DNA of 64,000 nucleotides from Tyto alba. Its lineage: Eukaryota > Chordata > Aves > Strigiformes > Tytonidae. Position 1 is the stretch's first letter; each line of letters starts with the position of its first letter. The notes below the pieces were generated by a model, which was not told where the DNA came from, made no database searches, and saw only the letters and a program-made list of their open reading frames with translations. Shown one piece after another: positions 1 to 12,571 of this stretch. Location of the stretch: positions 17,380,886 through 17,444,885 of the forward strand of contig NW_024881330.1 in NCBI RefSeq assembly GCF_018691265.1, written 5' to 3'. A program made the position numbers and the translations under genes.

Positions 1-244
1 CAGGACTTACATTTGAACTATGAAGGTAAGCAAATAAATAAGTTTCATAAAAGCCTCAATATAACTGCTATTTCCTTTTGAAAACACGTTGTCTGATGCA
101 GGGCATCTACTCTGAAGAATTCCTTTTTGCAGGGAAAGCAAGTTGTGATATTTAGGTCCTCAGGGTTGATACTCTCTGGCCTTTCTAGTAAACATTTATT
201 CTAATATTTTATGTTGATACTCTTTATCTTATTCTTTCCATCTT

Positions 245-275
<31 letters not shown>

Positions 276-2019
276 CTATTATGGTCATATCTTAACCCTA
301 GACTATCTGCTCTAGATAAGGAATTTTCTACTTTAGAAAGAAATGGCTGTGAGGAAAGACAACCTAAAGTTTAACTTTTTCCCAGTTACTTTCACTTACC
401 TAAGATAAGAAAGAGATGGTGGAGACAAACTCTCCCGTAATATTGACACATGTGACCCAAAAGAAATTAAAAGCAACTTATCCATTCCTTTATGTAGACA
501 TTTTCAGTAAAGAGGTAATAAACCACTCTGGAATTAGAATGTCAAGCTCTGGTACTATTTGTATGTGATAACTGAGACACAAGCTACAGGACATTTGGAC
601 CAAGCCCCAAATGTTAAACTAGTAATGAGCTTAAGACTGATTTCACCAAGGGTCCCTGAGTCCAGAAATGCCAGATTTCCTGACATATGCTATTCTACTA
701 TTCATCCAGGAATTCATCCAGTGTGGAAGGAGGTTTGAGCTTTGATTTCCCTCTACCCTGAAGTGGTGGCTAGAACATCTACTTTGAATTCTGCAGAGAA
801 CACAGTAAATTATAGCAGGAAACTGTCTGGTGCAACTTACCTACCATTTAGATCTGTTAATTTTCTCTCACAGTTCACTTCACATTCTACTTCTGAGAAA
901 GGATTATGATATTCTGTCCCTACACTAGGGCTACCTGGGTAGTTCTGATCTAAGGAATTTTTCTTTGGATTTTCCTAACTGAAAAACCCCGTATATTAGA
1001 ATTGTAGATATAATGATAATGGGTTGGTATACTTGTATTTTTTAGCTCCATTTCTCATCCTCATAAAAATTGTGGTCACAAAGCCTGATATATCCCGTGC
1101 TGTTTCCTGTTCTCATTACAGTCTTTGTCAGTGAAATGAGACATCAGAGAATTTTAATACCCAGTACAATCTCTGAAAGACAGTAATATACTGTGTAACT
1201 CTAACCTTTTCAGTGTTCTGTAATTTGATTGGCAGGAAGCCATTCTCGTTCTCTGTTACATTTCTGGCAATCTAAATCTCAAAAGAGAGACAAAATGCAA
1301 AGTATGTCAGATGCAATGAGTAAGGCTCAGTAATATAATTTACAGATTACATTAGATACCACTGAGAAATGAAATTCTTGTCACCAGTCAATTATTGTAT
1401 ACTAACAGTGTTGATAAACAGCCAAAAGAATAAAACAATTCACTTTTATAAAAAAGAGGTCAAAATGCTTTTTTTTCCCATAGATAATGATGAAAAGGAT
1501 GGTGTTACTAGGATCAATAGAGTGTAGTAATGCCCATATGAACAAAAGAGACACATAACACAATATAATCCTTAAAATTTTATAAATACTTTTCCAAACC
1601 CCTTTGACTGCCATTTTGATCCTTCTTTATTCTGGTATAAAAGAAAAGTAAGAAAAAAAAAAATAGAAACAAATTGTGTGAAAATGAATTGCAAGAGAAA
1701 GAAAATCTACTATTCTCTTGTTAATGATTACTACAGGAAACAAAGCTAGTAAAATCTAAATTCTAAAGACTTTATATCCTCTGACAGAACATCAAATTTG
1801 GTATCCAAAACTTAAGAGAATGAAACATGAATAGAAATCTAGATGTCTAAAAGCTTGACATGTAAACCTGAGCTAGTCACTTGCATGTCTCTTTCTAATC
1901 AAGGTAACATTCGTTTCAGCTCATCCTTAGACAGACCAGTTGCATTTCTTTCTAAAATTACTATCCACTGATTATAAAATGAAGTCTAGAGTGATTAACA
2001 AGGGCTTAGATATTTAACT
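1..2019. other. AT-rich single-copy DNA, no gene seen
   Basis: No coding frame longer than about 70 codons and no recognisable repeat family. Contains a T27 tract at 248-274 and a short A tract near 1653-1663. It could be intergenic or intronic. Confidence 0.6.
248..274. repeat. poly(T) tract
   Basis: Uninterrupted run of 27 T. No transposon body is attached on either side, so it is probably a simple homopolymer rather than a retroposon tail. Confidence 0.9.
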
Positions 2020-2380
2020 TTCAGCAAGGTGGGTTGACTAGTTTGGATGCCAGATGCCAGCCCAGCTTCTCTCTTACCCCACTTCTCAACAGTACAAAGG
2101 AAGAAAATAAGATGAAAAAGTTTGTGGTTAGATATGAAGACAGGGAGATCACTTACCAATTACTGTCATGGGCAAAACAGACTTAACGCGAGGAAAAGTA
2201 ATTTAATTCATTGTCAATTAAAATAGATTTGGATATTGAGAAATAAAAACAGAAAATAATACACCCTCCTCCCACTCCACCCTTTTTCCTAGTGTCGACT
2301 TCACTTCTTCATTCCTGACTCCTCCATCTCCCCACATCCAGAACAACGTAACGGGGATTGGGAGTAAAGTTATAGTCAGT

Positions 2381-2385
2381 CCATG
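2381..2385. repeat. Target-site duplication, left, of LTR A1
   Basis: CCATG; identical to 2881-2885 on the other side of the LTR. Confidence 0.85.
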
Positions 2386-2880
2386 TGTCCTGGTTTGGGC
2401 TGGAATAAAGTTCATGTTCCTTTTTATAGCTGGAGGAGTGCTGCAGCACCCTGAGACCCCAGGGGCTCCCCAGGTCCCAGTGCCCTCACCTGTGCACGGG
2501 GGCGGGGGGAGCACAGCTGGAAGGCTGGGCCTGGATTGGCCCATAGTCCATGTCATGTGACATTGTGCTCATTATATAAAGGCAGGAGTGGGCTGGGAGG
2601 GGCTGCCATTTGTGGGAGTGTGGCTGTGGGGTCTTTGTGTTTGGGATGGCTGGCTGGGAGCAGGTGGGTGTTGGTCCGTGGGTGATGAGCAGCTGTATTG
2701 TACATTACCTGCTGATACTGCTGTCAGCGTGTTATTCTGTTACTGTTATTGAACTGTTTTTATCTCAACCTGCGAGTCTCCCTTTGCCCCTCTGATTCCC
2801 TCCCCATTCCCAAGTGTGTGGGGGGGTGTGGGTGAACAACTGCGTGGCGTTTAGCTGCTGAGCAAGCTCAAACAACAACA
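2386..2880 (+). mobile_element. Solo LTR A1 nested in LTR B1
   Basis: A 495-bp LTR that starts TGTCCTGGTT and ends CAACAACA (canonical TG...CA), flanked by a perfect 5-bp duplication CCATG at 2381-2385 and 2881-2885. A TATA box (TATATAAA, 2573-2580) lies in the middle. The 3' part has TATTGAACTG, a probable degenerate polyadenylation signal, followed by 'ttatctcaacctgcgagtct'. The second copy A2 (44958-45480, minus) aligns along its whole length and confirms both ends. No internal retroviral genes are adjacent, so the element is a solo LTR left by LTR-LTR recombination. It interrupts B1, so it is the younger insertion. Family assignment (ERVL-like, from the 5-bp duplication and the TGTCCTGG start) is inference. 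Confidence 0.88.
2573..2580 (+). promoter_or_regulatory. TATA box of LTR A1
   Basis: TATATAAA inside the LTR; the same box occurs in copy A2 (45287-45294, minus strand). Expected initiation would be about 25-30 bp downstream. Present activity is unknown. Confidence 0.65.
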
Positions 2881-2885
2881 CCATG
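2881..2885. repeat. Target-site duplication, right, of LTR A1
   Basis: CCATG; identical to 2381-2385. Removing 2386-2885 joins the two parts of LTR B1. Confidence 0.85.
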
Positions 2886-3484
2886 ACAGTTCCTCTCTGC
2901 CTTTCCTTCCTCCTCACGCTTTTTCCCCTGCTCTAATATGGGTCTTTCCCACGTGCTGCCACCTTTAAAGAACTGCTCCTGCCCAGGTCCTCCTCACAGG
3001 CTACAGTCCTTCAGGATAAACCTGATACAAATTGGGCTCTCCACCAGCCACAGTTCGTATCAGGAGAACCTGTTCCAACATGGGCTCTCTATGAGCTGCA
3101 TCTTCTTTCAGAAAATATCCACCTGCTTGAGTGTGGTCCTCTCCATACTCTGCAGGGAAATACCTGCTCCACCATGTCTCCTCCACAAGCTGCAGGGGAA
3201 TCTCTGCTCTGGCACCTGGACCACCTCTACCCCTCCTACTATTTTGACCTTGGTGTCTCCAGGGCTGTTTCTCATATGTTTATCACCTCGTTCCTCTCTC
3301 TCACACTGCTGCACAGTGTTTTGCCCTATGTTCTTTTTCTGATGGGTTCAGCTTTGTCCTGATGTGGATCTGGTGCAGAGCTGGCTGGAACTGGCTGCAT
3401 TCAGCATGGTCAGTCTCTGATCCTTTTTCACAGAGGCTACCACTGAAGCACCCCCATAGCCAAAACATTAACATGGACACTCAG

Positions 3485-6394
3485 CGCAACACAACATAGA
3501 CACACACCACCTCGGACTCCAGAAAGAAATAGCCCTGAGTTCTGCATACTCAGAATTTGTATCTATATCTGTGTTTTAAACCATAAGCTGTGGGTCATCC
3601 ACTCATCTGCAGGATAACTTCAGACTGTGGACATATATGATACATTATTGACTTAAAATATTGCTTTTCAAATAAGTTATATAGCTCCACCAGAATGTTA
3701 TTTTAATGTTGTTTATCAATATTAAGTGTGCTTTTCAGCTGTGGAAGAATCATATTAGTATTTTATGCAACTAGTTGCACCTACAGTAAAGGCAAAGATC
3801 CTTCCAGACTTCTTAGATACAAAAAGCTGGAAGGCAGATTTGCTTTGCTCATGAAGAAATGTTCAGACAGTAAATATTCCCTTTCTCCTTCTCTTCTTCC
3901 CACATTTTAATTATGTTTGTACCATGTTTCTCTGAAGAAGGATAGTTCCTTGTATACAACTGCAAGACACCCATTCCAAATGTTAATGACAAGGAAGGAG
4001 CCAAGGCTCTACCCTGTCCTGACAAGCATGCATGCTGTACCTCCCTGACCAGTATTAATGTGCATAGCCCCACTGCCTACATGTTACCTTTTAGAGTAGT
4101 AGAATCTGACAAAGGTAATGCTGGAGAAAGCTGAAGGCTGCTTGTCCTCTTGCCTTTGCTAAATGGGCAATGACTTACCTCACCAATATCAGTGGATCCA
4201 CTTGTTGGCCTGGTTAAATGCAGGAAGCATTTAAAACAACACAGAGGTGGAAAGTGGCTGAAAAAGTTGAAGTCACTGTCCCAAACAGAAGTTCAATAAA
4301 ACATGTGAGAACAAATTCAGGATAAGTTCCCTGGAGCTGTACAAAAATATATGGGAGCTCTATTACTTGTATTCTACCCATGCAATGGTGTGTGCCTGTA
4401 TATGAAAGGACACAAAAGGCAACAAGGAGTGAGCAGAAATTAAAGATTCATGGAGATCCAAACAACTGTGGACAAGGATTTGTACTAACTTAAGAGACTG
4501 GTTAGAAAACAGAAGGAGCAAATTGTTTCCTCTGTCTTGATAAGTTCATTTGACCTGCTCATGAAAATCATCAAGACTAAACCCAAAATGACTAAGATCC
4601 ATTAGTAATTTCTCTTAGCAATGTAAACAAACTGTAAGCCCCAAGACACTGGCTACCTGTTCAAGGAGAAAAAACCCCTGAAACTCTAAAAAAAAACCAA
4701 AAAAAATAGCATGCTCTGTCCTTCCCCAAAATTATTTCGAATGTGTGTTGAACAAATAAGAAGCTGTACACTTTCTTCACTTTATTCAAAATGCTGTTTT
4801 CTTCATTGATAAGAATTTCCTGCTGCTGCAGTCACTGTTATATATTTCTTTTTCTCCCCTCCATCCAGTAAATCTGTTTGCTATGAGCTAGGAAAAAAAA
4901 TCTTTCAGACATAACTTCAAAGTAAATTTGCCTTGATGATAGTCCAGTAGGGGAAGAGGTTGTTTCTAAAGAAAAATAGCTCAAAAATTTAAATATTAAA
5001 ATTAATCTGACTTTGGAATTAACATTATAAAGAGACTGACTTAATCCTGATTTGCTTAAATTCATGTCATCATTTCAATCAACTAGAAAACACTTTATTT
5101 TTCTCTCCAACATACAAAATAGTAATCACAAATATTTCTGAAGCATTGAGAATTGCTCGAGAATCTGCAAAAAACTAATTTTAAGTAATACCAACAACAT
5201 AACAGTCATATTCCTCATACAAAGAAGATCTTCACCTGCTGGATTTATAAAATATTGTTAAATTGTACTTAGTGGGAGTTGGATGAAAGACTGCAATGCT
5301 CTAACTGTGTTTCTCTTACCACATGCAAAACAAAAATTACAAGTAATCAATGAAATAACACAGCAGGAAAAAACCATGCAATTGAAAAATTAACCAATTT
5401 AGAAATTGTAGCTCTGTGCTTCTGCTTTTGACCGTTTTTTTATTTTGCTTTACCCTGCTGTATTAATTTTGCTTTTCTTATCTGGTATGGAAAGACTACA
5501 TAAAGAATCTCCTCACCTTTGACACTTTCATCTTCTTCACCTCTATAATTTTCCATATGCCATGTAGTAACTCTTGCAACTTCTGTGTTAGTGAAGCCAT
5601 GGTGTACAATGGGAACATGACAGTGTGTGTCTGTGCCCAAAGGCTCTGTAGACCTTCAAAGTGAGGTAAACGTTAGCAAACATCAAAGCATATAATTATT
5701 TCATCAGGAATTAACAACTGGATAATATGGACATGCCATTTCCTAAATTAAAAGTATTCAACAAGAAGAGAATCTGTCCCAGAATCTGGGATTTAGGATT
5801 TTACTTATTTCCATTTAAAATATGATGACCCTTATTAAAAGCATAGGAGATATTACTTTTCGTCCTTGTCTTTTCCTCTTTTCTTTTCTTCCTCTGTCTG
5901 ATACTGTCTTTTCACTTCCATCACTGTTATGGTCTTAGAGTCAAAAAATTAGGGGAAAAATCTTTTTCTCCTTTTTCCTTCATTAATAAAGGACAAGGTG
6001 TTTGAGCCTGAAGCATGGGAAATGGCATGTCATATGAGGTGTCTGATAGCTCTTAGATAATACCTTCTATTTATCTGTTGTTCAGTAATTGAATAGACTA
6101 TTTTATCTTCTTGGCCTCTGTCCCAATTACACAGAAGATGTTATATTAAGTTATCAGTTAAATATATATGTTGGTTTTTACTTACAATTGGTATAGTTAC
6201 ATTTATTTAAAAGTTCACTGTATGTTTTCTGTGCTATCTACATATTTCAATGCTGACAGCAAGAAACCATCTTTTTTTATCAGCTTCTAGAGGGAAATGC
6301 CTGAAAGATCACACTGCTGTATAATATAGAAAAATAGCCTATAAAATATTTTATAATGGATGTGTAAGTGGTAAGTAGTGGAGGTATAGTGGCG
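3485..6394. other. AT-rich single-copy DNA, no gene seen
   Basis: Only short open frames (75 codons or fewer) without protein-like features or splice context that would single one out. No recognised repeat. Nothing else visible. Confidence 0.55.
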
Positions 6395-8181
6395 TTTACC
6401 CAGGACATAGAGAAGGCTGAGATACTCAACAATTTTCTGCCTCAGTCATCACTGGCAAGGGCTCCAGACACACTGTCCAAGTTGCAGAAGGCAAAGGCAG
6501 GGACTGAGAGAATGAAGAACTGCCCAATGTAAGAGAAGATCACATCTGAAACCACCTAACGAACCTGAAGGTGCACAAGTTCATGGGACCTGATGAGATG
6601 CATCCACAGGTCCTGATGGAAGTGGTGGATGAAATGGCTAAGACGCTATCCATCATATTTGAGAAGTTGTGGCAGTAGAGTGACATTCTCACTAACTAGA
6701 AAAAGGGAAACATAACCCCTGTTTCTAAAAAGTCAAAAAAAACCCCAACTCATGGAACTACAGACCAGTTAGTATCCCCTCTGTGCCTGACAAGATCATG
6801 GAGCAGATCCTCCTGGAAACTGTACTAGGGCACATGGAAAATAAAGAAGTGATTGGTGGAAGCCAACATGGCTTTACTAAGGGCAAATTGTGCCTGACAA
6901 GTTTGGTGGCCTTTTACAATGGGGTTACAGCATTAGTGGATAAAGGAAGAGCAACTGATGTCATCTACTTGGACTTGTGCAAAGCATTTGACACTGTCCT
7001 ACACAACATCCTTGTCTCTAAATTGGAGAGACATGGATTTGATGGATGGGCCACTCAGTGGATAAATAATTGGCTGGGTGGTTGCACTTAATGAGTTGCA
7101 GTCAAGTGCTATATGTCCAAGTGGAGACCAGTGACAAGTGGCGTTCCCCAGGGGTCAGTGTTGGGACTGGTGCTGTTTAACATCTTTGCTGGCAACATGG
7201 ACAGTGGAATTGAGTGTGCCCTCAGCAAGTTTGCTGATGACACCAAGCTGTGTGATGCAGTCAACACACTGGAGGAAAGGGATGCCATGCCATCTAGAGG
7301 GCCTGTGACAGGCTTGAGAAGTGGGCCTGTGTAAATCTCATGAGGTTCAGCAAGGCCATGTGTAAGGTCCTACACATGGTTTGAGGCAATCACATACACA
7401 AATGAAAGCTGGGCAATTCGTGGATTGTGAGCAGCCTTGTGGAGAAAGACTTGGGGATGGTAGTTGATGAGAAGCTCAGCATGACCTATCAATATGTACT
7501 CACAGCCCAGAAAACCATCTGTATCCTGGGCTGCATCAAAAGAAGTGTGATCAGCAGGTTGAGGGAGGTGATTCTCCCCTCTACTCCATTCTTGTGAGAA
7601 CCAACCTGTAGTGCCGTGTTCAGCTCTGGGGCCCCCAGCATAAGAAGGACACAGACCTGTTGCAGCAGGTACAGAGGAGGGCCATGAATGTGATCAGAAG
7701 GCTGGAGAACCTCCCATATGAGGACAGGCTGAGAGACTTGGGGATTTTTAGCCTGGAGAAGAGAAGTATCTGGAGAGCCTTTATAGCAGCCTTCCAGTAC
7801 GTAAAGGGGGCCTCCAGAAAAGCTGGAGAGGGACTTTTTTCAAGGGCATGTGTGAGAAAGCCACTTGTTTCCCTGTTCTGAGCAGGACGTGACAGCATGT
7901 AGTGATAGCACAAGGGGTAATGGCTTTAAACTGAAAGAGGGTAGGTTTGGATCAAATATAAGGAAGCAGTTCTTCACTGTGGGGATGGTGAGACACTAGA
8001 ACAGGTTGCCCAGAGCAATTGTGGATGCTGCATCCCTGGAAGTCTTCAAGAACAGGTTGGATGGGACTGGTCTAGTGGAAAGTGTCCCTGCCCATGGCAT
8101 GGAGGTTGGAACTAGGTGACCTTTAAGGTCCCTTCCCACCCAAACCATGATTCTGATTCTGTGACTCCATGATTCTATGAA
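6395..8181 (+). mobile_element. CR1 LINE, 5'-truncated, about 1.8 kb
   Basis: Non-LTR retrotransposon of the CR1 clade in plus orientation. It enters ORF2 upstream of the reverse-transcriptase core (about 6400-6780: 'FMGPDEMHPQ'-type segment), runs through the RT domain and the C-terminal ORF2 region (about 7620-7880), then the 3' UTR, and stops in the CR1 3' terminus with GATTCT/GATTCTATGA units at about 8150-8181. The lack of a poly(A) tail and the octamer end are typical of CR1, as is the 5' truncation. It is a dead copy: see the separate ORF2 entry for the breaks. Confidence 0.93.
6540..7890 (+). pseudogene. CR1 ORF2 reverse transcriptase, broken
   Basis: Remnant of the CR1 ORF2 polyprotein, which in intact elements carries an endonuclease followed by a reverse transcriptase used for target-primed reverse transcription. 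Only the RT and C-terminal part is here. Frame 6783-7088 shows '[11 protein letters not shown]', the RT block with the first catalytic aspartate. It ends at adjacent TAA and TGA codons (7089-7094). The same frame reopens, with '[10 protein letters not shown]' and then 'KFADDTKL', whose two adjacent aspartates are the rest of the catalytic triad. An indel near 7285-7300 then shifts the frame so that it stops at 7332-7334. The C-terminal segment 'QRRAMNVIRRLE' to 'LGIFSLEKRS' lies in another frame from about 7660. The protein cannot be made as one chain. Divergence from an active element is moderate, as the catalytic motifs are still legible. Confidence 0.9.
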
Positions 8182-11100
8182 TGGAGGAGTCATACATTAT
8201 GTCAGAACATTTATACTCTTCACTGAAATAAAAACATGTGCATTTGCAGAGGGCCATTTACCCCCCTGAAGCCATTTGAATTAATTCTTTGATCCTTGAA
8301 AAAAACTCAGTGTTGACATATTAATGCTATTCTGGCTCAAGGAGAATGTCACAAAGAAAACTTTTAGTTTTGAAGAAAAAAAAAAAAAAAAAAAAGGAGA
8401 GGGATTATAACACTGGTCTAGGGAGGAGAGCAGAATGAACTTTTTTCTGTGATTTGCTACAGATAAAATTAGACAGTGAATATAATATTTTTTTTAAAAT
8501 AAGTGAGAATTATTACTGGGAAAATATAGATATTAGGAATAAATCCCTAGTCCAGTTATAACTTTATTCTAAGGGGTTCAGAGAAAATTTAAGGTCTCAG
8601 CCAAAAGGAAAGGTATTTTATAGGACAAAAACCCCCTTGATATTTGCAGATTTTGCATAGATATCAACAACTCTCAAATCAACAGCTGATTTGAAAAAAA
8701 AAAAAAAAAGAGGTTTCCAATGTTTCTGGGATACTTTAATACAGTGATCAGCTCCTCAAGTTATGATATTTTAGAAAATTTATATCATGCATCTCATGTC
8801 ATTATTTTATGTTTATAGGTCTCATGGGCTCATTTAGGAATAGGAAAGCTCATAAAAGTTAGACTTTTATGTGTCTTATCAAGGATGTTACAGCATATAA
8901 TATTAGTAATGAAATTTAATGCCAATATGAAGGGTGGCCAACCAAGCTACATTTAACTGAAGAAAGCTAAAGAAAGTCAGGGAGAGAAACTGAATTTAAG
9001 ACAAAGGTCAGTCAGAGCACACTTTAAGTGATTTACACCTGTGAGAGAGTACCTATTTTTGAGATACTCTGACAAATACAGAAAATTCTTCAGGAAATCA
9101 ATCTTTTACCTGGAATAAAGGCACTCGGCATCACACGGGGCTGTTTGGATCAAAATCTTTTGGGGGTCTGAGTTATTTCATGCTTCTTCAAGGAACTGTA
9201 CTCTCTGTTTCCATGATACTTAACAATTTTCTTTTTCCACAAACATTTCTGATTTGCTATTTTGCAATACACGTTACAACTCAACTATACAGAAAAATCA
9301 GTGAAATGAAAATATAAGTAAAGCACCAAACAAGACAAAGTGTGAAACATGCTGGATACTCTGTGTGGTTGTTATCCTCCATAGCAACTGTGTTGGACTT
9401 GGAGGTCCTGTCAAATGGAAAAAAAGTCATAATCATACATAGCCACATACTCTAGCATATTACAGGTTTTGGGCTAGCATATCCAGTTTTAGAATATGTA
9501 GATTGTTCTAGAGTTTCCCACATTGTGTTTTGATAACATTAAATTACCTTTAATTGTACAACTGGATGGGAGACAGAAAGGAATGCTAAAAGAAAAGAGA
9601 GAGAGGAAAAAAGGATCAAGAACAGAATCTAAAACTTTAAATGTAACAAAATCAGGAAGAAGAAAAATTATGAATATTTATTAAAACTGATTGTAACTTT
9701 CCTTGTCAGTCATAAACCTGAGGATGAATTTAGCAGGAATCAGACTGGACCCTAAATCAGGTAAATGACTGGTTCTGAGTTCACCAGGATTTTTTAGTTC
9801 TCTATAGGCACTAGCAGGCTACCAACCTTGGGCTGTCAAATTGCTATAGCTCCATATGTTTCAAAAAACTCAAAACTACTTGCTGTCCTCTGAGGATTTG
9901 ACCTGTTGTTTAGAAATTCCACAGTTACAGAATTAAAGATTATGGAAAAACAAAGAGAAAAACCTGAATCGCTCTGAGTTTCCACTAAGTCACTGAGCTG
10001 TTGCTTTGAAAATCCCAGGCAGAGTGAGACAAACAGGCTTAGTGAAGGACCCCAGTGGAGCACTCTCCCTAGCAACAATAGTAATATAAAATGAGTTTCT
10101 GCACCCTCTTCTTGTTCATGTAGCTATCCCTGGTTTAGAAACATACAAACACTATAGTCAGACTAATTTTTGAGTCAATTTTGAGTATCTTTAAAGATGC
10201 AAATAAGAGAAAAAAAATATATAGCACTGTGTTTTCTGATAGAGCATACTTTGCAAAAAAGTGCATGCACACTGTACACTGAAATAGTCTCTATTTTTTA
10301 ATAGTGCTATCATAGTAGTTTATATTTTTATGTCCTCTTACAACCTTTAAAGATAAAATAGATATCTTTTATTACGCCTATTTAGGGGCAGTTGCAGGTC
10401 AAGCTTCTGACCAGCTGAGGTCCCACCTATGCTTCTTACACACAGTTTATTTTTCCTGTCATAATAAAGATAAGTTCCTATGGCATTTGCTTCTTTCAGT
10501 TTAATCAACCCTAAAATAAAAAGAAATGAATGCTTTGTTGTATCTTAATTTAGGCTGTTTTGGCATACTTAGTTCTTTCAGTAAGCATATGTATGGTAGA
10601 GCCAGTTGCATCCAAAATGGCTTAAAGTTACTTATAGCAAAATTGAACAGAAGATATCAGAGATAAGAAGAATATGAAAATGAGTCCATCCTGGGCTAGA
10701 AGTTTACAGATTGCAGGAAATGAGAATTCAATTTCAGTAGAAGGCCATTTCTCTTATTCAAATTTTTGATCTATTTGTTATCCAAAACACGTAGGAATAA
10801 GTTCTACAAAGTTACTTTGCATCACGTGAAAAAAACCTACTAATTTTCTTTAAAACTTATATTTGGTAACTCAATTTTCTCTCCTTATTTTTTGTATCAA
10901 AAGGCATAATTCCCTACTTGCATATGCTTGTAATTAATGATTTTATATTGAGCACATTTTTTCAAGTTTGAAATCTGGTCTTCTATGCCGCCGATCTCTT
11001 GTAACCTACCCCAGAACATTTTTTGCTTCCACTATTGCTTCATCTTCTTGAGACAGCTTAACCTGAACTATGAACTATGTGCAGGCAAGACCATGGATTT

Positions 11101-11799
11101 ACGTACTTGCATAATTAAATTTTCTCTTTTGTTTTCATTTACATTCCGAATATTTCTTAGCTGATTGTTTTACCATGTATTGACAGACTATCTCCTTTTT
11201 GACAGAGCCATGTAATTTCTGTTACTTTCAGGAAGTACACACTACACAACATACCTAAAACATGTGTAGCTTCCCAGAGTAGAAGCTTATTCTCACATCA
11301 TAAAACTCAAGTCCCAGTAACATCTGCTGTACACACTTGTGTGCACTCAGCTGTGGTTTCTTCATGATGCTTTTTAACGACCTGTATCTGCCTGCACAAA
11401 TATCCTGTACCCAAAGGTGAGGAAAGTAGAATTATTCCATTTTGAAGAATGCAACCAGGAGCTACTTTCCTGAATGTTATCTATCCTTGTTTGTATCTAG
11501 AAAATGCTATCACCTCTATTTTTCTAAATACTGCTCTTCAAAGTCCTTAAAAAGCAGTATAATATGATTACATTGTAGGCTACTGCATCAGATTATAGCA
11601 CTTCAGGATCAGTGACTCACATACATGTTTCATTACTTCATTAAATATTGGTTCTTGATTTCCAGTTATTCCCATGCTGCATCCTTTTTGTGTTATTTAA
11701 ATATTCTCAAGCATTTGATTGACTTTTGTAAAGTAAATTTCTAGCCTACTATCATATCCAATGGCCTGGATATATTTGTAATGGTTTTTTGGCTCTCAG
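8182..11799. other. AT-rich single-copy DNA, no gene seen
   Basis: No supported gene. A-tracts at 8376-8395 (20 A) and 8694-8709 (16 A). The longest open frame (80 codons, minus, 9836-10078) has no recognisable domain. Confidence 0.55.
8376..8395. repeat. poly(A) tract
   Basis: Twenty consecutive A about 195 bp beyond the CR1 end; not part of the CR1, whose 3' end is the GATTCTATGA octamer. Confidence 0.85.
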
Positions 11800-12271
11800 T
11801 GTGGTGGTGTACTCACCTGTCCCCAGTCCCCCGCCGCCAGCAGCCTGCCTGCTCGAGTGATAACCGCCACTGTTAGTCATAATGGATCCACATCTGGTCA
11901 TGATTGCTGCATCCAGCTCAAAGTTGATTCTAGTGAGACAGATAACAACATAATAGCCAAGAGCAAATTTGGGCAATGCGCCCACCTAACCACAACACTG
12001 GTCAATGTCTGACTCAAGCCAAATTTGGAAGAAACTAACATCTGTAGTCAGTATGCAAACATTACTATAAGTCAAATATCTTAGTCTGTAAATAGTGGGC
12101 AGCCCAGGGTCCACTGAGCAGTGCTGCTTGGCAGCAGGCTGCATGCCAGGATCTCCCGTTGAGCAGGGACAACTCTCAAGGTTACTGCTCAATGTTGAGA
12201 GAGTCCCTGCCACAACAGATTCTTAATAAGTGATTAATAGCATGCTAAACTTTGAAACCTTAGCTGAATGA

Positions 12272-12278
12272 TATAAAA
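12272..12278 (+). promoter_or_regulatory. TATA box of LTR D
   Basis: TATAAAA, about 290 bp upstream of an AATAAA signal inside the same unit. This pairing is the main reason for calling the unit an LTR. Confidence 0.5.
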
Positions 12279-12565
12279 GACTGATTGCACATACATAATC
12301 CTTTGTCACATAAAGACATAAACCATTGTCCCATAAACCATGGGACTAGAATTGGATCCATCTGTACCTAGAGTCCTCTCTGAGAAGGAGTATAGAATGG
12401 AAGGGGGTCCTTTCTGAGCCTCATGGCTCAACTGAAGGGTCTCTCTGACAGTTTTATCTGACCCTGCCGTCTACACAGTAAATAATCAAGTGTTCCTTGC
12501 CATCGAATCTTGTTAAACCCCTGTTGCATTTGTTATCAAAGTTTGTTAAATCACTGTTTTATATC

Positions 12566-12571
12566 AATAAA
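12566..12571 (+). terminator. Polyadenylation signal of LTR D
   Basis: AATAAA close to the 3' end of the unit, the expected place for the R/U5 processing site of a retroviral LTR. Confidence 0.5.

Larger units (their letters stand above)
2020..3484 (-). mobile_element. Solo LTR B1 (avian endogenous retrovirus), split by LTR A1
   Basis: Retroviral LTR in minus orientation in two blocks, 2025-2385 and about 2886-3479, separated by the insertion of LTR A1. On the minus strand it starts TGTCCATG at 3479, close to the TGTCCTGG start of the other LTRs here. It resembles LTR B2 (14737-15808) in overall order: a CT-rich middle with repeated 'gggctctcca/ctgca' type units, the phrase 'accttggtgt', and a block ending in CACAGAGG/CTACC near the U3 end. 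Flanks TTCAG (2020-2024) and CTCAG (3480-3484) match at four of five bases and are a tentative target-site duplication. Without A1 its length is about 950 bp, near the 1072 bp of B2. No gag, pol or env remains, so it is a solo LTR or a fragment. The left edge is the less certain one. Confidence 0.7.

Noticed and set aside
2218..2556. 112-codon minus-strand frame
   Set aside because: Crosses the border between LTR B1 and LTR A1, so it cannot be an ancestral coding unit.
2938..3342. 134-codon plus-strand frame rich in C, S and P
   Set aside because: Antisense to LTR B1; low stop density comes from its CT-rich units.
8376..8395. Poly(A) as the tail of the CR1 at 6395-8181
   Set aside because: CR1 ends in GATTCTATGA octamers, found at 8150-8181; the A-tract lies about 195 bp further on.
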